Shown one piece after another: positions 33,833 to 43,145 of a stretch of DNA of 64,000 nucleotides (positions are counted from its first letter, which is position 1; each line of letters begins with the position of its first letter). Location of the stretch: assembly GCA_020161365.1 (NCBI GenBank), contig JAIUNU010000009.1, positions 62,001 to 126,000 on the forward strand. Reading direction: 5' to 3'. A program made the translations under genes and the position numbers. Below the pieces are notes generated by a model. It worked only from the letters and a program-made list of their open reading frames with translations. It did not search any database and was not told where the DNA came from. Source of the stretch: Pseudomonadota bacterium. GTDB lineage: Bacteria; Pseudomonadota; Alphaproteobacteria; Caulobacterales; Caulobacteraceae.

Positions 33833-35836
33833 ATGGCCACGGCGAAGGCCGCCCCAAAGGCTCGGAAGAAAGCCGCGACAAAGGTCGAAGGCGCCGACAC
33901 GGCAGACAAGGCCCCCAAGGCCGCCAAGACCACGACGAAGGCTTCCAAGACCAAGTCCGACTCGGGACCTGCGCCTCGAAACGATTCGGCCGATCCCCCG
34001 CCTTCGCCGTTGGGCGGAGACACGCCCCCGTTTCCCCCGTTCGAATCCATGCTGTCGCCGGACCAGTTGAAAATGGTCGAAACCCTTTCGGCGAACCTGG
34101 CGCGGGCCGCCGTCACCGCGCAGGGCGCGATCGCCGAAGCCGCGCTGCGCCAGGCCGATCGCCCCGCCGCCTTGACGCCCGATCCCTTCCACGTCGCGCC
34201 AGCCTTGAACGAGGTGATGACCCGCCTTGCGGCCCAGCCCGACCGACTGATGCGGGCCCAGGCGGACCTCTTTGGGCAGTATATGGAGCTCTGGCAGAAC
34301 GCGGCGCGACGCGCGGCCGGCGAAGAGGTCACGCCCGTTGTCGCCCCCTCGGCCGGTGACAAACGGTTCAACGATCCGGATTGGGCGTCCAATCCGATGT
34401 TCGACCTGATGAAGCAGTCCTATCTGCTGTCGTCGAACTGGCTCAACGGCCTGATCGCCGAGGTCGACGGCGTCGATCCGGCGACCAAGCGGCGGGTCGA
34501 GTTCTTCACCAAGATGCTGACCGACGCGTTTTCGCCGTCGAACTTCCTGATCTCCAATCCCGCCGCCCTGCGCGAGGTGGTGCAGACCCAGGGCGAGAGC
34601 CTGGTGCGCGGGATGCAGAACTTCGCGGCCGACCTGGAGCGCGGCGGCGGCCAGCTGGCCATCAGCCAGACCGATCTCGCCAAGTTCAAGGTCGGCGAGA
34701 ACGTCGCGACCGCGCCGGGCAAGGTCGTCTACCAGAACGATATCCTGCAACTGCTGCAGTTCGACCCAACCACGGAAACTGTATGCGAGATCCCGCTGCT
34801 GATCTTCCCGCCGTGGATCAACAAGTTCTACATCATGGACTTGCGCCCCGAGAATTCGATGATCCGATGGCTGACTAGCCAGGGCTTCACGGTTTTCGTG
34901 GCGTCCTGGGTCAACCCGGACCAGAAGCTCGCCGCCAAGACCTTCGAAGATTACATGTTCGAGGGAATCTACGACGCCGCCCAGCAAGTCATGACCCAGT
35001 GCGGCGTCGATCGGGTCAACACGGTTGGCTACTGCATCGGCGGCACGCTGCTCTCGGTCGCCCTGGCGCACATGTCAGCGCGTGGCGACAAGCGCATCAA
35101 CTCGGCCACCTTCTTCGCCGCCCAGCAGGACTTCGCAGAGGCCGGAGACCTGCTCCTCTTCACCAACGAGGAATGGCTGCAGTCCATTGAGCAGCAGATG
35201 GACCAGGCAGGCGGCTTCCTGCCCAGCCAATCGATGGCCGACACCTTCAACGCGCTGCGCGGCAACGATCTGATCTGGTCGTTCTTCGTCAGCAACTACC
35301 TGATGGGCAAGGAGCCACGCCCCTTCGACCTGCTGTTCTGGAACGCCGACCAGACCCGGATGCCCAAGGCGCTGCACCTGTTCTATCTGCGCAACTTCTA
35401 TAAGGACAACGCCCTGACCACCGGAGCGCTCAGCCTGGGCGGCGAGCGGCTGGACCTCTCGAAGGTCAAGATCCCGATCTATGTGCAGTCCTCGAAGGAC
35501 GACCACATCGCGCCGTATCGCAGCGTCTATCGCGGGGCCAAGGCATTCGGCGGTCCCGTCACCTTCACCATGGCGGGCTCGGGTCATATCGCCGGGGTCA
35601 TCAACCATCCGGACGCCAAGAAGTACCAGCATTGGACGAATGATCAGCTCCCAGCCGACGTCTCGCAATGGATCGCCGGCGCTCAGGAGCATCCCGGCTC
35701 CTGGTGGCCACATTGGGCGACCTGGCTGAAAGCGCGTTCGGGCGAGCAGGTCCCGGCCCGCGATCCGGCCAAGGGTAAACTCAAGCCGCTGGAGGACGCG
35801 CCAGGCTCGTTTGTGCTCGTAAAGTCACAACCGTAA
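33833..35836 (+). CDS. phaC: Class I polyhydroxyalkanoate synthase
   Basis: 667 aa enzyme polymerising 3-hydroxyacyl-CoA into PHA storage granules. The first roughly 60 residues are Ala/Lys/Pro-rich and likely disordered. An alpha/beta hydrolase core carries the synthase box GYCIGG with catalytic Cys, then SSKDDHIAPY with the catalytic Asp and SGHIAGVINHP with the His. WINKFYIMDLRPENS and FLISNPAALREV are family hallmarks. GGAGG lies before ATG 33833. It stands alone, without phaA/phaB neighbours. Confidence 0.96.
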   Translation: MATAKAAPKARKKAATKVEGADTADKAPKAAKTTTKASKTKSDSGPAPRNDSADPPPSPLGGDTPPFPPFESMLSPDQLKMVETLSANLARAAVTAQGAIAEAALRQADRPAALTPDPFHVAPALNEVMTRLAAQPDRLMRAQADLFGQYMELWQNAARRAAGEEVTPVVAPSAGDKRFNDPDWASNPMFDLMKQSYLLSSNWLNGLIAEVDGVDPATKRRVEFFTKMLTDAFSPSNFLISNPAALREVVQTQGESLVRGMQNFAADLERGGGQLAISQTDLAKFKVGENVATAPGKVVYQNDILQLLQFDPTTETVCEIPLLIFPPWINKFYIMDLRPENSMIRWLTSQGFTVFVASWVNPDQKLAAKTFEDYMFEGIYDAAQQVMTQCGVDRVNTVGYCIGGTLLSVALAHMSARGDKRINSATFFAAQQDFAEAGDLLLFTNEEWLQSIEQQMDQAGGFLPSQSMADTFNALRGNDLIWSFFVSNYLMGKEPRPFDLLFWNADQTRMPKALHLFYLRNFYKDNALTTGALSLGGERLDLSKVKIPIYVQSSKDDHIAPYRSVYRGAKAFGGPVTFTMAGSGHIAGVINHPDAKKYQHWTNDQLPADVSQWIAGAQEHPGSWWPHWATWLKARSGEQVPARDPAKGKLKPLEDAPGSFVLVKSQP

Positions 35837-35922
35837 CGATCCTGACCGGGTTCTCTCTATGGCGGCGAAGGCGAACCAAGTTCGCCCAAAAGTCGCCAGG
35901 ATCATAGCCAAGCTTCCGCGCC

Positions 35923-36555
35923 ATGCTCACGCTCAGTCGCCGGACCGCCCTTGGGATGTTCGCCGCCGCACCGGTTCTGGTGCGCGCGGCGCCCGGTTAC
36001 GCCTTGATCCCGGACGCCGGTCGTAAGCTGGCCGCCGCAGCCCGCGCGCAGGTCGGCGTCACGGTGGATTACGACGCCAGCTATCGATCGATCGGCTATC
36101 CGAACGGCGACGTCCTGCGGACCAGCGGGGTCTGCTCCGACGTCTTGATCCGCGCCGCTCGCGACGCATGGGACATCGACCTGCAGCAACGCGTGCACGA
36201 GGACATGAAGGCAGCGTTCGACGCCTACCCCTCGCGTCGAGAGTGGGGGCTCACCTCGCCCGACGCCAATATCGATCATCGGCGGGTGCTGAATCTCGAG
36301 GCGTTTCTCGTACGCCAGAAAGCCAGGCTCCCCCTACCCGCCCCTAGGCTTTTCTGGGGTGACGCTTTTGAGAACGTCGCGCCGGGCGACGTCCTGACCT
36401 GGCGCTTGACGGGCGGGCGTCCGCACCTGGGCGTCGCCGTCAGCGGGCCCGAAGACGTGCGCGTCGCGCACAATATCGGTGATGGCGTGAAGGAAGAGCC
36501 CTTGTGGCGCTTCAAGCTGCACAAACCCGCCGGCCATTACCGCTGGCGGGTTTGA
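35923..36555 (+). CDS. DUF1287 family exported protein
   Basis: 210 aa with an RR-containing N-terminal signal (SRRTALGMFAAAPVLVRA) that may use the Tat route. DUF1287 features include VGVTVDYDASYRSIGYPNGD, GVCSDVLIRAARD with the Cys, the histidine segment in TGGRPHLGVAV and VAHNIGDGV. The family is related to NlpC/P60-like cysteine hydrolases by fold, so peptidoglycan-related hydrolysis is possible. It ends 7 bp before the convergent argC. Confidence 0.88.
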   Translation: MLTLSRRTALGMFAAAPVLVRAAPGYALIPDAGRKLAAAARAQVGVTVDYDASYRSIGYPNGDVLRTSGVCSDVLIRAARDAWDIDLQQRVHEDMKAAFDAYPSRREWGLTSPDANIDHRRVLNLEAFLVRQKARLPLPAPRLFWGDAFENVAPGDVLTWRLTGGRPHLGVAVSGPEDVRVAHNIGDGVKEEPLWRFKLHKPAGHYRWRV

Positions 36556-36562
36556 GGCGGGC

Positions 36563-37516
36563 CTAAAGGCCGGCCGCCTCATCCAGGCCGAGCGCGATGT
36601 TCAGGTTCTGAACGGCCGCGCCGGACGCGCCCTTGCCCAGATTATCCAGCAAGGCGGCCAGGCGCGCCTGGCCACTGGTGTCCGAGCCAAAAACGAACAG
36701 CTTCAGCCGATTGGTGCCGTTCAGCCCTTCCGGATCGAGAGTGGTCAACGCCTTGGCTTCGTCGAGCGAGGCGACCTCGACAAACCGCTCGCCGGCATAG
36801 TGGTCCGACAACGCCGCGTGGATGGCGCCCAGCGACGGCGTAGCGTGAAGCGTGACGAAGTGCAGCGGCATCTCGACGAGCATGCCCTGCATGTAGCGTC
36901 CGACGGCCGGGGCGAAGAATGGGCGGGTCAGCAAGCCGCCATGCTTCTGCATTTCGGGAACGTGTTTGTGCGCCTGGGACAGTCCATAAATCCGGAATGG
37001 GACCTTGGTGTAGTTGGCGGCGCTCTCATCCTCGAACTCGGCGATCATCGCCTTGCCGCCGCCGCTGTAGCCGGAGACGGCGTTGTAGGAGACCGGCAGC
37101 TCGGGCGGCAGGATGCCGGCGCTGACCAGCGGCCGCGTCAGGGCGATCGCGCCGGTCGGGTAGCATCCCGGATTGGAGATCCGCTTGGACGCGGCGATCT
37201 TGCCGCGCTGGTCCTTGTCCAGCTCCGGAAAACCGTAGGCCCACCCCTCGGCCGTGCGATAGGCGGTCGAAGCGTCGATGATCACCGTGCTCGGATTGCT
37301 GACCAGCGAAACGGCTTCCTTGGCGGCCTCATCGGGCAGGCACAGGATCACCGCATCGGCGCTGTTAAGCATCTCAGCCCGGGCGTCGGCGTCCTTGCGC
37401 TTGTCGGGATCGATCGAGATCAGTTGCAGGTCGGTGCGACCGACCAGGCGCTCGCGGATCTGCAAGCCCGTAGTGCCGGCTTCGCCGTCGATGAAGACCT
37501 TGGGAGCGTTCGCCAT
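36563..37516 (-). CDS. argC: N-acetyl-gamma-glutamyl-phosphate reductase
   Basis: About 317 aa, the third step of arginine synthesis. VFIDGEAGTTGLQI replaces the longer form's nucleotide loop, marking the short type 2 enzyme. The catalytic Cys lies in ISNPGCYPTGAIAL, and VSYNAVSGYSGGGK is conserved. ATG 37516 begins MANAPKVF; the frame is open to 37549. It follows the rplM-rpsI terminator on the same strand. Confidence 0.95.
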   Translation of the reverse strand: MANAPKVFIDGEAGTTGLQIRERLVGRTDLQLISIDPDKRKDADARAEMLNSADAVILCLPDEAAKEAVSLVSNPSTVIIDASTAYRTAEGWAYGFPELDKDQRGKIAASKRISNPGCYPTGAIALTRPLVSAGILPPELPVSYNAVSGYSGGGKAMIAEFEDESAANYTKVPFRIYGLSQAHKHVPEMQKHGGLLTRPFFAPAVGRYMQGMLVEMPLHFVTLHATPSLGAIHAALSDHYAGERFVEVASLDEAKALTTLDPEGLNGTNRLKLFVFGSDTSGQARLAALLDNLGKGASGAAVQNLNIALGLDEAAGL

Positions 37517-37550
37517 GGCGGACTCCAATCCGAACAGGAGACAGAACAAG

Positions 37551-37585
37551 AAAAAGGGCGCTTCGGCCGAACCGAAGCGCCCTTT
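37551..37585 (-). terminator. Terminator of the rplM-rpsI operon
   Basis: A 13-bp perfect stem (37554-37566 with 37572-37584) around a five-base loop. T-rich sequence (CTTTTTCTTG) follows on the minus strand. It lies 24 bases after the rpsI stop and just before argC. The T-rich side suggests minus-strand function, but the stem is symmetric. Confidence 0.9.
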
Positions 37586-37607
37586 CCCGTAGACGTAATC
37601 GTCGCGA

Positions 37608-38081
37608 TTAGCGCTTCGAGAACTGGAAGCTGCGGCGGGCCTTGGCCTTGCCGTACTTCTTACGCTCGACGACGCGGCTGTCGCGGGTCAGGAAGCCGTG
37701 CGGCTTCAGGACCGGGCGCAGGCCGGGTTCGTAGTAGGTCAGAGCCTTCGACAGGCCGTGACGGATCGCGCCGGCTTGACCCGACAGGCCCGAGCCTTCC
37801 ACGGTCACGACGACATCGAATTGACCGAGGCGATCGGTCACTTCCAGCGGTTGCGCGATCATCATGCGCAGCACCGGACGGGCGAAATAGACTTCCTGGT
37901 CACGACCGTTGATCGTGATCGAGCCCTTGCCCGGCTTGATCCAAACGCGCGCGATGGCGTTCTTGCGCTTGCCGGTCGCGTAGGCGCGGCCTTGGGCGTC
38001 GATCTTGGGTTCGGCCGGAGCGGCAGCTTCCGGGTTGCTGGACAGGCTGGCCAGCGCGTCAAAGCCTTGAGCGTCGGTCAT
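37608..38081 (-). CDS. rpsI: 30S ribosomal protein S9
   Basis: 157 aa. The conserved core is preceded by an alphaproteobacterial N-terminal extension of about 25 residues. Core motifs are [36 protein letters not shown] and the C-terminal basic tail [19 protein letters not shown]. It is 3 bp downstream of rplM, in the standard order. Confidence 0.98.
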   Translation of the reverse strand: MTDAQGFDALASLSSNPEAAAPAEPKIDAQGRAYATGKRKNAIARVWIKPGKGSITINGRDQEVYFARPVLRMMIAQPLEVTDRLGQFDVVVTVEGSGLSGQAGAIRHGLSKALTYYEPGLRPVLKPHGFLTRDSRVVERKKYGKAKARRSFQFSKR

Positions 38082-38084
38082 AGC

Positions 38085-38558
38085 TTAGAGGCTCCGGATG
38101 TTCTTGGCGTTGCGGCCCGCGAAGTCGACGACTTCGGGGTTTTGCGCTTGGTGCGGGTGCTCACCGTTGTTGTAGATGAGCAGGTGGGTCAGCTGCTTGC
38201 GAGCCAGCGGGCTCTCCTTGGGCAGCATGCGCTCAACGGCCTTCTCCAGGACGCGCTCGGGGAAACGACCGCCCAGCACCTTGCGCGGGGTGGTTTCCTT
38301 GATGCCGCCCGGGTGACTGGTGTGACGGTAGTAGACCTTGTCGTCCAGCTTCTTGCCGGTGAACTTCACCTTGTCGGCGTTGATGACGACGACAAAGTCG
38401 CCGCAATCGACGTGCGGGGTGTAGTCAGGACGGTGCTTGCCGCGAAGACGCATGGCGATGAACGAAGCCAGACGGCCGACAACGGCGTTCTCGGCGTCGA
38501 CCACGATCCACTTCTTCTCGACCTCGGCTGGCTTCAAGGAAGCCGTGATCTTTTGCAT
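38085..38558 (-). CDS. rplM: 50S ribosomal protein L13
   Basis: About 157 aa from ATG 38558; the frame is open to 38609 but the extension is not part of L13. Motifs are [40 protein letters not shown] and [19 protein letters not shown]. First gene of rplM-rpsI. A candidate promoter on the minus strand is TTGACA (38648-38653), 17 bp, then TAACAG (38625-38630). Confidence 0.98.
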   Translation of the reverse strand: MQKITASLKPAEVEKKWIVVDAENAVVGRLASFIAMRLRGKHRPDYTPHVDCGDFVVVINADKVKFTGKKLDDKVYYRHTSHPGGIKETTPRKVLGGRFPERVLEKAVERMLPKESPLARKQLTHLLIYNNGEHPHQAQNPEVVDFAGRNAKNIRSL

Positions 38559-38624
38559 GGGATTGATCCGTAATTTCCAGTGCGTCAGGGCTTGCAGAAC
38601 AGGCTCCAACAGCGTGAGCGGCGG

Positions 38625-38653
38625 CTGTTACGCGACACCACCCGCACTGTCAA
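38625..38653 (-). promoter_or_regulatory. Candidate rplM promoter
   Basis: On the minus strand a perfect TTGACA (38653-38648) is followed after 17 bp by TAACAG (38630-38625). The leader to ATG 38558 would be about 60 bases. The -35 is ideal, the -10 weak. Confidence 0.4.
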
Positions 38654-38659
38654 CACAGT

Positions 38660-38740
38660 GATCGTGAATTTTATAGAAAATACTTTAAAAACAATGTGCT
38701 AAATAATGCGGTATTATAATACCCTATCCCGCTGGTCAAG
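38660..38740. promoter_or_regulatory. AT-rich intergenic region with 14-bp palindrome
   Basis: About 80 bp of strongly A/T-rich DNA in a GC-rich genome, between rplM and the divergent PhoX-like gene. It holds the perfect palindrome GGTATTATAATACC at 38710-38723, which includes a TATAAT on both strands. It may contain a strong promoter or an operator; the sequence alone does not say which. Confidence 0.5.
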
Positions 38741-38797
38741 TTGTCACGAAACGTCGGCATAGCGTCCCGCGCCCCCCCCTTCTCCCGAGGACCCACC

Positions 38798-40198
38798 ATG
38801 GCCGTTTCCCGCAGAACGTTCCTGAGCGCCACCGCCACCAGCATCGCCTTCGGAGCCTTCGCGGCCCGGGCCCAGGATGGCGCGTCGCCGGCCGAGACCT
38901 ATCTGAACGAGGTCACGGGCTACGGCCCGCTGGTCGCCGATCCAAAGGGCATGATCGACCTGCCCGCCGGGTTCCGCTACCGCGTAGTCGCGCAGGTTGG
39001 CGAGGCGATGAGCGATGGCCTCATCCTGCCAGGTAAGTTCGACGGCATGGGCTGCTTCGCAGCCGGCGAGGATAAGGTCCTGCTGGTTCGCAATCACGAA
39101 ATGTCGGTCTCGGACATCGCCGAGGGTCCGTTCGGCGCGCGTCAGCAATTCCTCGACCGGATCGACCGCAAACGTATCTGGGACTTTGGTAGCGATGGCG
39201 CGCCGCTGCCGGGGGGCACGACGACACAGCTCTATAATCTGAAGACCGGCCGGACCGAGCGCCAGCATATGAGCATCGCCGGGACACTGGTGAACTGCGC
39301 CGGCGGCGTCACGCCGTGGGGCTCGTGGCTGACGTGCGAGGAGACCACGATCAACGCCGGTGAAAAGGTCGGCAAGAGCCACGGTTACGTCTTCGAGGCG
39401 CCCAGCGCGCATGTCGGCCTTGTCGAACCGGTCGCGCTTACGGGTCTTGGCCGCTTCAAGCACGAAGCGGCCTGCATCGATCCGCGCACGGGCGTCGTCT
39501 ATCTCACCGAAGATGTCGCCGACAGCCTCTTCTACCGCTTCCTGCCCAACGACCGGCGCAACTTGGCGGCCGGCGGCCGCTTGCAGGCCCTGGGCCTGGT
39601 CGATGCGCCCGAAGGCGGTGACATCCGTAACCAGAAGGAGCAATCGTTCCCGGTCCGTGGCTGGAAGGCCGTGCGGTGGATCGATCTCGATGGCGTCGAC
39701 AATCCGCATGACGACCTGCGTCGACGCGGCCACAAGGCCGGCGCCGCAATCGTCTGCCGAGGCGAAGGCCTGTTTTTCGGTAAGGGAGAGCTCTACTTCA
39801 CCGCCACCTCGGGCGGTCCCAAGGGCGCGGGCCAGATCTTCCGCTATGTCCCCAGCGCCTTCGAGGGCCAGCCGGGTGAGGCGGACCAGCCGGGCAAGCT
39901 GCAGCTGTTCGTCGAAAGCCAGAACACCCGCGTGCTCGACTACGCCGACAACCTGGTGGTGGCGCCGTGGGGGCACGTCATCATTTGCGAGGACCGCTAT
40001 TCGGACACCCTACGCAATCACCTGCGCGGCGTGACGCCTGAAGGCAAGGTCTACACGCTGGCGCGGAACGTCCATAAGGACAACTCGGAGTTTGCCGGCG
40101 CTTGCTTCTCGCCCGACGGCGGCACCCTGTTCGTCAACGTGCAAAACCCGGGCTTCACCCTGGCGATTTCGGGCCCCTGGGGCGCGATCAAGATCTAG
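38798..40198 (+). CDS. PhoX-like / DUF839 Tat-exported protein
   Basis: About 466 aa from ATG 38798, with CGAGGA upstream. A Tat signal (SRRTFLSATATS, then ARAQ) precedes a six-bladed beta-propeller-like DUF839 domain. PhoX-type features are VRNHEMS, NCAGGVTPWGSWLTCEET, KHEAACIDPRTGVVYLTED and FAGACFSPDGGTLFVNVQNPG. PhoX enzymes are Ca/Fe-dependent periplasmic phosphatases, but this shorter branch is uncharacterised. The usual phosphate-regulation signals are not apparent upstream. Confidence 0.88.
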   Translation: MAVSRRTFLSATATSIAFGAFAARAQDGASPAETYLNEVTGYGPLVADPKGMIDLPAGFRYRVVAQVGEAMSDGLILPGKFDGMGCFAAGEDKVLLVRNHEMSVSDIAEGPFGARQQFLDRIDRKRIWDFGSDGAPLPGGTTTQLYNLKTGRTERQHMSIAGTLVNCAGGVTPWGSWLTCEETTINAGEKVGKSHGYVFEAPSAHVGLVEPVALTGLGRFKHEAACIDPRTGVVYLTEDVADSLFYRFLPNDRRNLAAGGRLQALGLVDAPEGGDIRNQKEQSFPVRGWKAVRWIDLDGVDNPHDDLRRRGHKAGAAIVCRGEGLFFGKGELYFTATSGGPKGAGQIFRYVPSAFEGQPGEADQPGKLQLFVESQNTRVLDYADNLVVAPWGHVIICEDRYSDTLRNHLRGVTPEGKVYTLARNVHKDNSEFAGACFSPDGGTLFVNVQNPGFTLAISGPWGAIKI

Positions 40199-40210
40199 CG
40201 CCTCACCGAC

Positions 40211-40237
40211 GGCGCTCCGCAAACCTTACGGAGCGCC
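40211..40237. terminator. Hairpin between convergent PhoX-like and ctaA genes
   Basis: GGCGCTCCG (40211-40219) pairs perfectly with CGGAGCGCC (40229-40237) around a 9-base loop. It sits in the 41-bp gap between two convergent genes. No T-run follows on either strand, so it may not terminate by itself. Confidence 0.4.
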
Positions 40238-40239
40238 GA

Positions 40240-41271
40240 TCAGGGCCGGCGTACTCGCCACGCGAACATGGTCGTCACCGCCAGGAGCACCGCCGCGCCC
40301 GCCTGATGGAGGACGCCCAGGCTGATCGGCACCGCCGCCATCAGCGTCCAGACGCCCAGCGCCGCTTGAAGCGTGACAGTCATCGCCACCGCCAGCGCGG
40401 CCCGTTTACCATCGATGACAAGCGCACGATCGCGCCAGGCGATTACCGCCATGGCGATCGCCCCAACGAAAAGCGCGTAAGCGAACAGGCGGTGATTGAA
40501 CTGCACGGCCGCTTGGCTATGCGCCAGCGTGCCCCAGAAGCCCGCACCGGCATAGTCCGCCGGGAAGAAGCGTCCGTTCATCAGAGGCCAGTCGTTGTAG
40601 ATAAGACCCGCGTCGTTGCCGGCGACAAGCGCGCCGAGCAGGCTCTGGAAGTACACGGCTCCCAGAAAGGCGATGGCCCAGCCGCGCCAAGGGCTGCGCT
40701 CCTCGACGCGCGGCGCGCCGTTCCAAGCGTCCAGCGCGGTCCAGATCAGCACCACGAACAGCAGCAGGGCCAGGCCCAGGTGCGTCATCAAACGCTCCGG
40801 CGCGACCGAAACTCTCTCAGATAGGCCGCTGGACACCATCCACCAGCCCACAAGACCCTGCAGTCCGCCCAACGCCAGCATCACCCCGCACCGCCAAACC
40901 AAACGACGGGGGATGTCGCGCCGGATGAGGAACACGAGGAAGGGGATTGCGAAGGCCGCGCCGACGACGCGCCCCAAGAGGCGATGCGCCCACTCCCACC
41001 AGAAAATGCCCTTGAACTCGTCGAGGGTCATGTTCGGGTTCACCAACTGGTACTGCGGAATCTGCTTGTATAGTTCGAAGCTGTGCCGCCAGGCCTCATC
41101 GGACATCGGCGGCAAGGCGCCCAAAATCGGCTTCCACTCCGTGATCGAGAGCCCAGAGTCCGTCAGGCGGGTCGCCCCGCCCACGACGACCATGGCGAAC
41201 ACCAAGGCGGCGACGAAGAAAAGCCAGATCGCGACGGGACGCGAACGATCGGAACGCAGGAAAGACGTCAT
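40240..41271 (-). CDS. ctaA: Heme A synthase (COX15/CtaA type 2)
   Basis: 343 aa polytopic membrane enzyme with eight TM helices, oxidising heme O to heme A for aa3-type oxidases. Motifs include [36 protein letters not shown] with a heme-ligand His, [17 protein letters not shown], and [11 protein letters not shown] with a second His. Length fits the alphaproteobacterial/mitochondrial form. This window's cbb3 operon does not need heme A, so it serves another oxidase elsewhere. Confidence 0.95.
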   Translation of the reverse strand: MTSFLRSDRSRPVAIWLFFVAALVFAMVVVGGATRLTDSGLSITEWKPILGALPPMSDEAWRHSFELYKQIPQYQLVNPNMTLDEFKGIFWWEWAHRLLGRVVGAAFAIPFLVFLIRRDIPRRLVWRCGVMLALGGLQGLVGWWMVSSGLSERVSVAPERLMTHLGLALLLFVVLIWTALDAWNGAPRVEERSPWRGWAIAFLGAVYFQSLLGALVAGNDAGLIYNDWPLMNGRFFPADYAGAGFWGTLAHSQAAVQFNHRLFAYALFVGAIAMAVIAWRDRALVIDGKRAALAVAMTVTLQAALGVWTLMAAVPISLGVLHQAGAAVLLAVTTMFAWRVRRP

Positions 41272-41421
41272 AGGGTCGGAAAAGCGCCACTTCTGGGCCG
41301 AATTGCGGCGATCCCTTCCCTACGCCCCTGATGTGCGGGCATCAATGTCTGTGTGGCCCGACATGACGGAGGCGACGCTTCGTGCGAAAGATCGGGGACA
41401 GGCGATCGGCCGGAGTCACAA

Positions 41422-41673
41422 ATGAGTGGGATGGGCGTTTTCGCCGCGACGGTTATCGGCATACTCGCAGGCTGGATCGCGGACATTGTCCTGGCGCGCC
41501 GGCACTCGCTGTTCATCAAGCTCTTGATCGGCGTGATCGGCTCGTTCATCGGAGCATTCATCGCCTCGCGCATTGACCTGCATCTGCCGGGCTTCTTTGG
41601 CGAGCTGGTGGTCTCCAGCGTCGGCGCGATCTTGTTCCTGGCCGTGCTCGGCCTTATCCGGAGACCCGCGTGA
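41422..41673 (+). CDS. GlsB/YeaQ/YmgE family small membrane protein
   Basis: 83 aa with three TM segments (GVFAATVIGILAGWIADIV, LLIGVIGSFIGAFIAS and SVGAILFLAVLGLI). This is the transglycosylase-associated/GlsB-type pattern, linked to stress responses. ATG 41422 has CGGAG 7 bases upstream. Its stop overlaps the next gene's GTG start by 4 bases. Confidence 0.88.
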   Translation: MSGMGVFAATVIGILAGWIADIVLARRHSLFIKLLIGVIGSFIGAFIASRIDLHLPGFFGELVVSSVGAILFLAVLGLIRRPA

Positions 41674-41921
41674 CCTCTCCCGACGCTCAGCCCCGAATGA
41701 TCCCGGCCCGACTTCGTAAGCTGATCGGTTCCGTCGGCGTCCTTGTGATTCTGTTCGCCTGGATCTGGGTCTTCACCAGTCTCTACGATCATCTGCCGCA
41801 GAACCGCTTCGTCCATCTCGTCTATTTCGTGGCGCTGGGGCTGGGCTGGATCCTGCCGGTGATTCCGCTGATCTCCTGGATGGGCAAGGCCGATCAGCCG
41901 CTGGACATCGGACAACGCTAG
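41670..41921 (+). CDS. DUF2842 family membrane protein
   Basis: 83 aa with two TM helices (LIGSVGVLVILFAWIWVF and LVYFVALGLGWILPVIPLISWM), as in DUF2842, a small alphaproteobacterial family of unknown function. It starts at GTG 41670, translationally coupled to the GlsB-type gene. Confidence 0.88.
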   Translation: MTSPDAQPRMIPARLRKLIGSVGVLVILFAWIWVFTSLYDHLPQNRFVHLVYFVALGLGWILPVIPLISWMGKADQPLDIGQR

Positions 41922-41948
41922 ACGCGCGTGACCACGCACCGCGCCTAG

Positions 41949-41989
41949 AGCGAGACGCCGAAAGCAGGAACCGGTTTCGGCGTCACGCT
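41949..41989. repeat. REP-like palindromic element
   Basis: GACGCCGAAA (41954-41963) pairs perfectly with TTTCGGCGTC (41975-41984) over an 11-base loop. The stem extends by AGCG/CGCT beyond one mismatch. It lies between a convergent gene and a tRNA terminator and looks like a dispersed intergenic palindrome, but I see no second copy in this window. Confidence 0.45.
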
Positions 41990-42002
41990 GTCGGACAACA
42001 TG

Positions 42003-42030
42003 AAAAAGGCCGCCCTCTCGGGCGGCCTTT
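42003..42030 (-). terminator. Terminator downstream of tRNA-Pro(GGG)
   Basis: An 11-bp perfect stem (42005-42015 with 42020-42030) with a four-base loop. The minus strand continues the T run (TTTTTCA across the stem end). It follows the tRNA gene by 27 bases. It may also stop transcription from the plus-strand DUF2842 gene. Confidence 0.85.
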
Positions 42031-42056
42031 CATCTTCCACGGTATCCCGAAGGAAA

Positions 42057-42133
<77 letters not shown>

Positions 42134-42196
42134 ACGCGGAAGGAGCGCCCTTATAGGCGCCGCTCCCGGCTTGGGCAACACCGATTTCGGCAGAAA

Positions 42197-42622
42197 TCAA
42201 TCGCGCGTCAAAAGACCGTCCAGCCGCGATTTGACAGCCGTCAGGTCGGCCAGCGCGAAGGCCAGGCGCCCGCGCACCTCCCCAACCAGCACGGTGTTCT
42301 GACGCGGCGCCTGATAGTCGAAACCGGCCTCAAGACTGGTTGAGCCGTTGGAACCGATGCCGGCGGCGATCACATGCGCCAGACCGTGGTCGCGGTGAAG
42401 CTTCTGTACGCCCTTGATCGTCAGGCCTTCGCCATGCAGCAGGGTTCGTACACCGTTCAACACGGCGATGTCCTGCGGGCGATAGAACCGGCGGCCGCCG
42501 GCGCGCTTCATCGGCCGGATGAACGAGAACTTGGTTTCCCAGAAGCGGAGCACGTGCTGCGGCACGCCCAGCTCTTCGGCGGCCTCGGAGATCGTGCGGA
42601 AGGCGTTAGGCCCCTTCGCCAC
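42197..42622 (-). CDS. MerR family transcriptional regulator
   Basis: 141 aa. The N-terminal winged helix is [25 protein letters not shown] and [32 protein letters not shown]. No cysteine metal-binding signature in the C-terminal part, so the signal is unknown. It lies 12 bp downstream of ihfA, an arrangement common to many alphaproteobacteria. Confidence 0.92.
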   Translation of the reverse strand: MAKGPNAFRTISEAAEELGVPQHVLRFWETKFSFIRPMKRAGGRRFYRPQDIAVLNGVRTLLHGEGLTIKGVQKLHRDHGLAHVIAAGIGSNGSTSLEAGFDYQAPRQNTVLVGEVRGRLAFALADLTAVKSRLDGLLTRD

Positions 42623-42634
42623 CGCAAACGATCC

Positions 42635-42937
42635 TTAGCCGCCCAGGGCGCGATCGATACGCGCTTTCATGACCTGTGACGCCCGGAAACCGATCACGCG
42701 GCGCGGCTCGATCTCAGCGGGCTCGCCGGTCTTGGGGTTGCGACCCATGCGCGCGCGCTTGGCGCGCACCTGGAAGACACCGAAACCCGAGAGCTTGACG
42801 GTCTCGCCCTGCTCCAGCGCTTCGGCGACCAGATCGAGCGTGCGCTCAACGAGCCCCGCACAATCCTGGCGGGTCAGCCCGACTTCCTCATGAACCGCCT
42901 CGCACAGGTCGGCCCGGGTCAAAGTAGCGCCCTTCAT
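42635..42937 (-). CDS. ihfA: Integration host factor alpha subunit
   Basis: 100 aa from ATG 42937, with a GGGGG ribosome binding site; the frame is open to 43009. HU/IHF fold: [44 protein letters not shown] and a C-terminal [16 protein letters not shown] bends DNA; in Caulobacter it works with sigma-54 promoters and CtrA-dependent genes. Downstream of fabH in the usual plsX-fabH-ihfA order. Confidence 0.96.
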   Translation of the reverse strand: MKGATLTRADLCEAVHEEVGLTRQDCAGLVERTLDLVAEALEQGETVKLSGFGVFQVRAKRARMGRNPKTGEPAEIEPRRVIGFRASQVMKARIDRALGG

Positions 42938-43145
42938 GCAACCCCCTTCACGCGTATAGGAGCGATCTGAGATCGCCCTAGATGGAGCACTCGCGGCGAT
43001 CCCAGGCATCGTGCGGCCGCCCTCAACTGGCTGTGCCCAAGCTCACCGACGACCTCATGCCGCGATTACCGCATGAAGTCAAAGACTCAACGGCAGGAGT
43101 TCATGCCGCCACAGAAGATTGCGCAAGGCTTATCGAGGCGCAGAC

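Noticed and set aside
43055..43080. Short inverted repeat (TCATGC/GCATGA) upstream of ihfA
   Set aside because: Only six base pairs with a wide loop; no support as operator or terminator.
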